Positions 30,847 through 36,048 of a stretch of DNA of 36,048 nt are shown here, piece by piece. Numbering within the stretch: the stretch's first letter is position 1; each line of letters begins with the position of its first letter. The stretch is from Winogradskyella sp. GTDB lineage: Bacteria > Bacteroidota > Bacteroidia > Flavobacteriales > Flavobacteriaceae. The stretch spans positions 1 through 36,048 of the forward strand of contig NZ_JAOARH010000117.1 in assembly GCF_025210595.1 (NCBI RefSeq). The letters are read 5' to 3'. The notes under the pieces are model-generated. The model did no database searches. It was not told the DNA's origin and saw nothing but the letters and a program-made list of their open reading frames with translations. Made by a program: the position numbers and the translations under genes.

Positions 30847-32451
30847 TTATTTCACTATAGGAGCAGCTGCCATAATTTCATCGTTAGCATACTCTTCAAA
30901 TTGCTTAAAGTTATCTTGGAAGAACTTAGATAATTTGTTTGCTGTAGCATAATAACCCTCATCATCATTCCAAGTTTCCCTTGGACTTAATACTTCATTT
31001 GGTACATTAGGACAAGAATTAGGTATAGCAACTTTAAATACAGAGTGATCTCTATAGTCAACATTGTCTAATTCACCATTCATAGCAGCAGTAATCATTG
31101 CTCTTGTATATTTCAACTTCATACGAGATCCTACTCCGTAAGGACCACCTGTCCAACCCGTATTAACTAACCATACGTTAACACCTGCTTCTTGCATTTT
31201 CTTACTTAGCATCTCAGCATATTTTGTTGGATGCAACGGCATAAATGGTGCACCAAAACATGCAGAAAATGATGGTTGTGGTTCTACAACACCTGCTTCA
31301 GTACCTGCAACTTTAGCAGTATATCCTGAAATAAAATGATATGCTGCTTGACCTGGTGTTAATTTAGATATTGGAGGCAAAACACCAAAAGCATCTGCTG
31401 TTAAGAAGAAAATATTCTTAGGATTAGAAGCATACGACGGTGTTTTAATATTATCTATATGATAAATAGGATAACTTACCCTTGTGTTTTGAGTAATAGA
31501 ACTGTCGTAGTAATCTACTTCACCATTATCTTTAAAAATTATATTTTCTAAAATGGCTCCAGGCTTAATAGCTCTATAAATATCTGGCTCTTTTTCTTCA
31601 GATAAATCAATGGCTTTAGCATAGCATCCGCCTTCAAAATTAAAAATAGAATTTTCTGAAGTCCACCCATGCTCATCATCACCAATTAATTTACGATTAG
31701 GATCTGTAGATAATGTCGTTTTACCTGTGCCTGAAAGACCAAAGAAAATAGCAGTTTCACCATCTTCACTCACATTAGCAGAACAGTGCATTGGCAATAC
31801 ATTCTTCTCTACTGGTAAAATAAAGTTTAAGGCTGTAAAAATACCTTTTTTCATTTCACCTGTATAAGCAGAACCACCTACTAAAGCAACTTTCTTAGTA
31901 AAATTAAGAATAGAAAAGTTTGCCTGTCTTAATCCATGATTTTCAGGATCTGGACATTCATATCCTGGAGCACAAAGCACCAACCATTCTTCTTCAAAAT
32001 TCTTTAATTCTTCTTCTGAAGGTCTTAAAAACATATTGTATATAAACATGTTAGACCATGGATATTCTGTCACAGTTCTAACATTCATTTTGTAATTAGG
32101 ATCTGCGCAAACATATCCATCTCTTACAAAAATTTCTTTTCCGCTTAAATAATTCTCTACTTCTTTTTGTAAATAGTCGAAGTGTTCTGGAGATATAGCT
32201 TTATTTGATTTTCCCCACCAAATATGATCTTTAGTATAATCGTCTTTTACTAAAAAACGATCCTCTGGAGATCGTCCTGTAAATTTACCTGTATTAATTG
32301 CTAAAGTTCCGTTTTGTGTCTCCTTACCCATACCTTTTTCTAAAGTAATGGCTTGAAGATCTTTAGGCTCTAATTGATAGTGTATTTGTGCATCTTTAAT
32401 GCCGTATTTATCTAACGAAATCGATTTCGTCGAAGGTGTATGGTTTACCAT
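30847..32451 (-). CDS. pckA: Phosphoenolpyruvate carboxykinase (ATP)
   Basis: This 534-residue enzyme converts oxaloacetate and ATP to phosphoenolpyruvate, the entry to gluconeogenesis. It has the substrate site TGRSPEDRF (R60), the MHCSANV metal-site segment (H222), the kinase-1a loop GLSGTGKTT (238-246), the kinase-2 LIGDDEHGW (D258, D259), and the later NTGWTGGPYGVGSRMKL. All belong to the ATP-dependent form, not the GTP one. An exact -7 box lies 23 bases upstream. The N-terminal codons contain a 14-bp palindrome (32416-32429) that is probably chance. Confidence 0.97.
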   Translation of the reverse strand: MVNHTPSTKSISLDKYGIKDAQIHYQLEPKDLQAITLEKGMGKETQNGTLAINTGKFTGRSPEDRFLVKDDYTKDHIWWGKSNKAISPEHFDYLQKEVENYLSGKEIFVRDGYVCADPNYKMNVRTVTEYPWSNMFIYNMFLRPSEEELKNFEEEWLVLCAPGYECPDPENHGLRQANFSILNFTKKVALVGGSAYTGEMKKGIFTALNFILPVEKNVLPMHCSANVSEDGETAIFFGLSGTGKTTLSTDPNRKLIGDDEHGWTSENSIFNFEGGCYAKAIDLSEEKEPDIYRAIKPGAILENIIFKDNGEVDYYDSSITQNTRVSYPIYHIDNIKTPSYASNPKNIFFLTADAFGVLPPISKLTPGQAAYHFISGYTAKVAGTEAGVVEPQPSFSACFGAPFMPLHPTKYAEMLSKKMQEAGVNVWLVNTGWTGGPYGVGSRMKLKYTRAMITAAMNGELDNVDYRDHSVFKVAIPNSCPNVPNEVLSPRETWNDDEGYYATANKLSKFFQDNFKQFEEYANDEIMAAAPIVK

Positions 32452-32473
32452 AATTTTTGTGTTGTTTAAGCTA

Positions 32474-32481
32474 CAAAATTA
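32474..32481 (-). promoter_or_regulatory. -7 box of pckA
   Basis: CAAAATTA reads TAATTTTG on the minus strand, an exact match, with a predicted 18-base leader. No -33 TTG at normal spacing. Confidence 0.55.
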
Positions 32482-32505
32482 TAATTTTATTTTAAAAACA
32501 CGTTG

Positions 32506-32904
32506 CTAAATGCTATTAATCTTCTTATTTCTTATAATACCAATCAACATCACAATCCAAGCTGCAATTAACAACAAGCCACCAATTGGTGTAATCATTG
32601 CAATTGTCTTAAAATCAAAGCCAGAAAGCTCATTTGTAGCCAACCCATAAATTGATCCTGAGAAGAATATTAACCCAATTAACACTAGATAAAATATTAT
32701 TTTTTTAGCACCAGATTTCACAAAAGAAGTTCCTCCTAAAATTAACAGGAAAAAAGCATGATAAATTTGATAACGCACACCTGTTTCAAAAGTTTTCACA
32801 GCATCAGCATCCACTATTTTCCCTAAACCATGAGCAGCATAAGCGCCTAAAATGATTCCAAGTGCACCTAGAATTGAACCTGTAATTAATATTTTTTTGT
32901 TCAT
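32506..32904 (-). CDS. DUF423 membrane protein
   Basis: This 132-residue protein has four hydrophobic helices and the DUF423 pattern: a first helix ILGALGIILGAYAAHGL, then FETGVRYQIYHAFFLL and GSIYGLA, closing with TPIGGLLLIAAWIVM. The family (YgdD/YwdK-like) is widespread and of unknown function. It is on the same strand as pckA but each has its own -7 box, so an operon is not required. Confidence 0.9.
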   Translation of the reverse strand: MNKKILITGSILGALGIILGAYAAHGLGKIVDADAVKTFETGVRYQIYHAFFLLILGGTSFVKSGAKKIIFYLVLIGLIFFSGSIYGLATNELSGFDFKTIAMITPIGGLLLIAAWIVMLIGIIRNKKINSI

Positions 32905-32962
32905 AAGTAAAAATGGTTTTTTGGTTTCTTTTGCTTTGGGTATTTATTACATTCGTGCTTTA

Positions 32963-32970
32963 CAAAATTA
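32963..32970 (-). promoter_or_regulatory. -7 box of the DUF423 gene
   Basis: CAAAATTA reads TAATTTTG on the minus strand, exact. The predicted start near 32958 gives a 54-base leader. Confidence 0.5.
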
Positions 32971-33091
32971 ACTCAAGAATTCTAAAAACCCTAAATTATA
33001 AATGACCTCTTTTAGAACAGTCGAAATATCTTTTCTGAATTCTTATTTTTAAGTTTTTCGACTGCTAAAAAAGAAAAATCTATACTAAACT

Positions 33092-34462
33092 ATGCGAAAG
33101 ATTTTAATTATTGGTGCAGGAAAATCATCATCATACCTTATAAAATATTTACGTGATAAATCAGAATCTGAAAATCTTCAAATTACAATAGGAGATCTTA
33201 ATGTAGATAATGCAAAAAAACTTGTAGGCGAGCACAAAAACTTTAGCATAATACACTTAGATGTTTTTAATCCTGAATCTAGAATTGCAGCTGTTAAAAA
33301 TGCTGATATTGTAGTATCCATGTTACCTGCACGTTTCCACATAGAAGTCGCAAAAGATTGTGTTACCTATAAAAAACACATGGTAACTGCATCTTATGTA
33401 AGTGACGAAATGCAAGCTTTAGATGCAGATGCTAAAGCTAACGACCTCATTTTTATGAACGAAATAGGTGTTGATCCAGGTATTGACCATATGAGTGCAA
33501 TGCAAGTTATTGATCGCATTAGAAATAATGGTGGAAAAATGATTTTATTTGAATCGTTTACTGGTGGCCTAGTTGCTCCTGAAAGTGATGACAACTTATG
33601 GAATTATAAATTTACTTGGAACCCAAGAAATGTTGTAGTTGCAGGACAAGGTGGAGCTGCTAAATTTTTGCAAGAAAACCAGTTTAAGTATATTCCTTAC
33701 CATCGTCTATTTAGAAGAACTGAGTTTTTAGAAATTGATAGTTATGGACGTTTTGAAGCTTATGCTAATAGAGATTCTTTAAAATACCAACATGTATATG
33801 GCTTAGACCATGCAGAGACTTTATACAGAGGCACTATGAGACGTGTTGGTTTTAGTAGAGCTTGGCACGTTTTTGTTCAATTAGGAATGACTGATGACAG
33901 TTACACTATTGATGATAGTGCTAATATGAGTTATCGTGATTTTGTTAATGCCTTTTTACCTTACAGCCCTACAGATTCTGTAGAGTTAAAGTTTAGACAT
34001 GCTCTAAAAATAGATCAGGATGATATTGTTTGGGATAAATTTTTAGAACTCGATATTTTTAACCCAAACAAAATGGTAGGTTTAAACAAAGCGACTCCTG
34101 CTCAAATTCTTCAAAAAATATTAATGGACAGTTGGACACTTGATGCAGATGACAAGGACATGATTGTAATGTACCATAAATTTGGTTATGAGCTCAATGG
34201 TAAAAAACATCAAATAGATGCCACAATGGTTGTTGTTGGTGAAGATCAAACATACACAGCAATGGCAAAAACTGTAGGTTTACCTGTAGCAATGGCTACA
34301 TTAGACATCTTAAATGGTAAAATAACAACACCTGGTGTACAGATTCCAATTTCTGAAGAAGTTTACACACCAATACTTGAAGAATTAGAAACTTACGGAG
34401 TGAAATTCACAGAAAAAGAAGTACCATATCTAGGCTACAACCCTTTAAACACAGAACAATAA
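33092..34462 (+). CDS. Saccharopine dehydrogenase-like protein
   Basis: This 456-residue protein combines an N-terminal NADP-binding Rossmann domain (ILIIGAGKSSSYLIKYL, VVSMLPARFH) with the saccharopine dehydrogenase C-terminal domain (NEIGVDPGIDHMSAMQVID, FESFTGGLVAPESDDNLWNYKFTW). In fungi and animals such enzymes act in lysine synthesis or breakdown via saccharopine; bacterial relatives also include carboxynorspermidine synthases. The full saccharopine-type C-terminal domain and the Lrp-family gene following it favour a lysine link, and glutaryl-CoA dehydrogenase lies in the same window. The exact reaction is not certain. Upstream, an inverted repeat CAGTCGAAA/TTTCGACTG (33018-33064) surrounds a near-match -7 box (TATCTTTT). 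Confidence 0.85.
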   Translation: MRKILIIGAGKSSSYLIKYLRDKSESENLQITIGDLNVDNAKKLVGEHKNFSIIHLDVFNPESRIAAVKNADIVVSMLPARFHIEVAKDCVTYKKHMVTASYVSDEMQALDADAKANDLIFMNEIGVDPGIDHMSAMQVIDRIRNNGGKMILFESFTGGLVAPESDDNLWNYKFTWNPRNVVVAGQGGAAKFLQENQFKYIPYHRLFRRTEFLEIDSYGRFEAYANRDSLKYQHVYGLDHAETLYRGTMRRVGFSRAWHVFVQLGMTDDSYTIDDSANMSYRDFVNAFLPYSPTDSVELKFRHALKIDQDDIVWDKFLELDIFNPNKMVGLNKATPAQILQKILMDSWTLDADDKDMIVMYHKFGYELNGKKHQIDATMVVVGEDQTYTAMAKTVGLPVAMATLDILNGKITTPGVQIPISEEVYTPILEELETYGVKFTEKEVPYLGYNPLNTEQ

Positions 34463-34542
34463 GCATACATTTAAAATCTATTTATTAATTTTAGTACAAG
34501 ACTCTATTTTTACTAAATTATAATAATGAAAAATTGTTTTAG

Positions 34543-35013
34543 ATGAAAGTAAATGAAAAAGGCATCTTTATCGATGGTATTGATAAAAAAATACTAAGAG
34601 CTTTAATGGAAGATGCCAGAACACCAATTTTAGAGATTGCTCGTAATGTTGGTATTTCTGGAGCTGCAATTCATCAACGGTTAAAAAAACTAGAAAAATC
34701 TGGATTGTTAGCTGGCTCTAAATTCATTATCAATCCAAAAATTTTAGGCTACACAACGATGGCTTTTGTTGGTGTTTATTTAGATAAAGCCGTTAGTAAT
34801 CCTGAAGCTGTAAAACAACTGCAACGTGTACCAGAGGTTATTGAATGTCATTATACCACTGGCGAATGGAGTGTTTTTATAAAAATTCTTTCTAAAGACA
34901 ATGAGCATTTAATGCATCTGCTTAATACTCAAATTCAAGCTATTAAAGGAGTCTCAAGAACAGAAACATTTATTTCATTACAGCAACAGATTAATAGACA
35001 AATTAAAATATAA
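34543..35013 (+). CDS. Lrp/AsnC-family transcription regulator
   Basis: This 156-residue regulator has an N-terminal winged helix-turn-helix (about 12-60: IDKKILRALMEDARTPILEIARNVGISGAAIHQRLKKLE is its span) and a C-terminal RAM ligand-binding domain (about 72-150: AFVGVYLDKA, then VIECHYTTGEWSVFIKI). Such proteins form octamers and sense amino acids. It follows the saccharopine dehydrogenase-like gene by 80 bases on the same strand, so it may regulate that gene in answer to lysine or a related amino acid; this is inference. A terminator begins at its stop codon. Confidence 0.93.
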   Translation: MKVNEKGIFIDGIDKKILRALMEDARTPILEIARNVGISGAAIHQRLKKLEKSGLLAGSKFIINPKILGYTTMAFVGVYLDKAVSNPEAVKQLQRVPEVIECHYTTGEWSVFIKILSKDNEHLMHLLNTQIQAIKGVSRTETFISLQQQINRQIKI

Positions 35014-35014
35014 A

Positions 35015-35040
35015 AAAAGCTCTGAGAAATCAGAGCTTTT
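35015..35040 (+). terminator. Intrinsic terminator after the Lrp/AsnC gene
   Basis: An 11-bp stem AAAAGCTCTGA (35015-35025) / TCAGAGCTTTT (35030-35040) with a GAAA tetraloop starts right after the stop codon and ends in a T-run. Confidence 0.9.
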
Positions 35041-35050
35041 ACTATTATGA

Positions 35051-35072
35051 GATTTCTACTTTCGTAGAAATT
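35051..35072. repeat. Short palindromic repeat 3' of the metallopeptidase gene
   Basis: GATTTCTAC (35051-35059), loop TTTC, GTAGAAATT (35064-35072), two bases from the stop codon. Compared with 13573-13592 the stem bases differ (CTAC/GTAG for CTGC/GCAG) yet still pair, and the outer pairs are improved. Confidence 0.55.
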
Positions 35073-35074
35073 TG

Positions 35075-35773
35075 TTAATCTCTACCTCCAAAAACTTGTA
35101 ATGCCCAATAAAGCAAAGAAGCTAATGCACCAATAGCAGCGACTAAGTAAGTTCTTGCTGCCCATTTTAAAGCATCTTCAGAACCTTTATATTCATCTGG
35201 TGTTACCATGTTTTTTGATTTTAACCAAGCTAATGCTCTATTACTTGCATCATATTCTACAGGCAAGGTTATAAAACTAAATAATGTTGCAAATCCCATC
35301 ATAACTAAACCAGCTACGGCAACCCAATATCCAAAACCTACACCAGCAGCTGCACCTAATACAAGACCACCAATAACTACCCATTGCGACATACCAGAAG
35401 TAACACTAACAATTGGTACTAATTGCGAACGCATTTGTAAATAACTATATGCCTGAGCATGCTGTACAGCATGGCCAACTTCGTGAGCAGCTACAGCCGC
35501 AGCCGCAGCATTACGCTGATTATAAACCGCTTCACTTAGATTAACTGTTTTGTTTTTTGGATTGTAATGGTCTGTTAATTGACCTGGAGTAGAAATTACC
35601 TCAACATCATAAATACCATTATCTGCCAACATTTTTTCAGCAATCTCTCTACCACTTAAACCATTGCGAAGTTGAATTTTAGAGTATTTAGCAAACTTTC
35701 GTTTAAGCGTACTACTAACTATCCAACTCATCAAAGTAATTGCACCAATTAATATCAAATATTCTATATTCAT
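35075..35773 (-). CDS. Membrane zinc metallopeptidase (YugP family)
   Basis: This 232-residue membrane protein has an N-terminal helix (3-22), then the zinc-peptidase motif HEVGH (H97, E98, H101) in AAAVAAHEVGHAVQHAQAY, two or three further helices (about 120-175) and a last helix near 210-226. The stretch TPGQLTDHYNPKNKTVNLS and the later LPVEYDASNRALAWL are typical of the YugP/DUF2268-like neutral zinc peptidases. The substrate is unknown; a role in membrane protein quality control is plausible but not shown. It stands alone, and a short palindromic repeat follows its stop. Confidence 0.88.
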   Translation of the reverse strand: MNIEYLILIGAITLMSWIVSSTLKRKFAKYSKIQLRNGLSGREIAEKMLADNGIYDVEVISTPGQLTDHYNPKNKTVNLSEAVYNQRNAAAAAVAAHEVGHAVQHAQAYSYLQMRSQLVPIVSVTSGMSQWVVIGGLVLGAAAGVGFGYWVAVAGLVMMGFATLFSFITLPVEYDASNRALAWLKSKNMVTPDEYKGSEDALKWAARTYLVAAIGALASLLYWALQVFGGRD

Positions 35774-35885
35774 AATTTAAGTTTTGTAATGTAAATGTAC
35801 TAAATGCATAGCAAATAATGCGCCAAATTTAAGTTAAGAAATTTTGTCAGTATAAGCCTTGTATTATTGACAAACACCAATATTA

Positions 35886-36047
35886 TCAATCAACTGCCAA
35901 AGTCACCTTATCTACCTGTTCATTATTAAAAACAACAAACAAATACTCTTTTTGTGATGGAAAAAAACTTGGTGGATCGCCAATATTATATATAAATGCA
36001 TCTTTTTTAGAACTAGATTTAGAATCTGGTGGACCTAAAATCTCAAG
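35886..36047 (-). CDS. C-terminal end of a gene cut by the window edge, possibly a BamE/SmpA-like protein
   Basis: A minus-strand frame is open from the right edge to TGA at 35886-35888, giving 53 residues. It starts EILGPPDSKSSSKKDAFIYN and ends FVVFNNEQVDKVTLAVD. The pattern LG-x-P-D, then a Y-x-x-G strand, then a final V-x-F-x-N-x-x-V strand recalls the SmpA/OmlA (BamE-like) fold of small lipoproteins, but the fragment is too short to be sure. The codons look genuine and agree in direction with the neighbouring gene. Confidence 0.55.
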   Translation of the reverse strand, partial: LEILGPPDSKSSSKKDAFIYNIGDPPSFFPSQKEYLFVVFNNEQVDKVTLAVD

Positions 36048-36048
36048 A

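Noticed and set aside
32416-32429. 14-bp perfect palindrome CGAAATCGATTTCG near the start of pckA
   Set aside because: It lies in conserved-type coding sequence (Thr-Lys-Ser-Ile-Ser) and nothing else supports a regulatory role.

Overview
The window is a stretch of AT-rich chromosome from a member of the Bacteroidota, most probably a marine or soil Flavobacteriaceae. Four things support this. The promoters have the Bacteroidota -7 form TAnnTTTG, with exact matches in front of at least twelve genes. There is a secreted protein with a type IX secretion (T9SS) C-terminal sorting domain. DnaE carries an N-terminal proofreading exonuclease. Several families are typical of the phylum (DUF4271, DUF4296, DUF6252-like and DUF423 proteins, and ribosomal protein bS16 with a long tail). 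I see no insertion sequence, prophage, CRISPR array or integron. Nearly all genes are core or lineage-typical genes, so the more unusual signals are regulatory or are residue-level variants.

Layout. 1-610: an apparent gene start running off the left edge (minus), a 430-base stretch with one possible 31-codon ORF, and tRNA-Asp. 611-7610 (minus): DUF58 protein, thioredoxin, a serine-hydrolase lipoprotein, and the exonuclease-DnaE fusion. 7854-9071 (minus): a lipoprotein with a tandem four-cysteine repeat followed by calcium-binding thrombospondin type 3 repeats. 9286-13451 (plus): rpsP, rimM, a tRNA1(Val) adenine-N6 methyltransferase, glutaryl-CoA dehydrogenase and a metallophosphoesterase. 13598-16435 (minus): an iron-sulfur block of mrp, nfu, a ferredoxin-NADP reductase and an adrenodoxin-type ferredoxin; the last two have their own promoter and a CRP/FNR-type operator. 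16691-18326 (minus): trmB, a LysE-family exporter and an alkyltransferase-like protein. 18413-19474 (plus): a MurG-like glycosyltransferase with no ATG, GTG or TTG at its proper N-terminus. 19457-21184 (minus): a PhoB/PhoR-type two-component pair. 21415-24135 (plus): the T9SS cargo protein and a LuxE-like adenylating protein. 24241-25539 (minus): tyrS. 25669-26688 (plus): an NAD-dependent epimerase-like protein. 26691-29208 (minus): polyprenol-phosphate glycosyltransferase, dihydroorotase and a DUF4296 lipoprotein. 29346-30764 (plus): DUF4271 membrane protein and hemD. 30847-32904 (minus): pckA and a DUF423 protein. 33092-35013 (plus): saccharopine dehydrogenase-like protein and an Lrp/AsnC regulator. 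35075-35773 (minus): a membrane zinc metallopeptidase. 35886-36047 (minus): the tail of a gene entering from the right.

Genes that work together: rpsP, rimM and trmN6 serve ribosome and tRNA maturation. mrp, nfu, fnr and fdx handle Fe-S cluster assembly and low-potential electron transfer. The saccharopine dehydrogenase-like gene, its Lrp neighbour and, some 20 kb away, glutaryl-CoA dehydrogenase could all belong to lysine breakdown; this link is inference. The findings most worth following are the CRP/FNR-type palindrome centred at a calculated -41.5 before the reductase-ferredoxin pair, a dispersed hairpin whose copies differ by compensating base changes, the start-codon problem of the glycosyltransferase, the four-cysteine repeat lipoprotein, a promoter plus perfect hairpin hidden in the end of the DUF4271 gene, and altered key residues in Mrp, dihydroorotase and the alkyltransferase-like protein.
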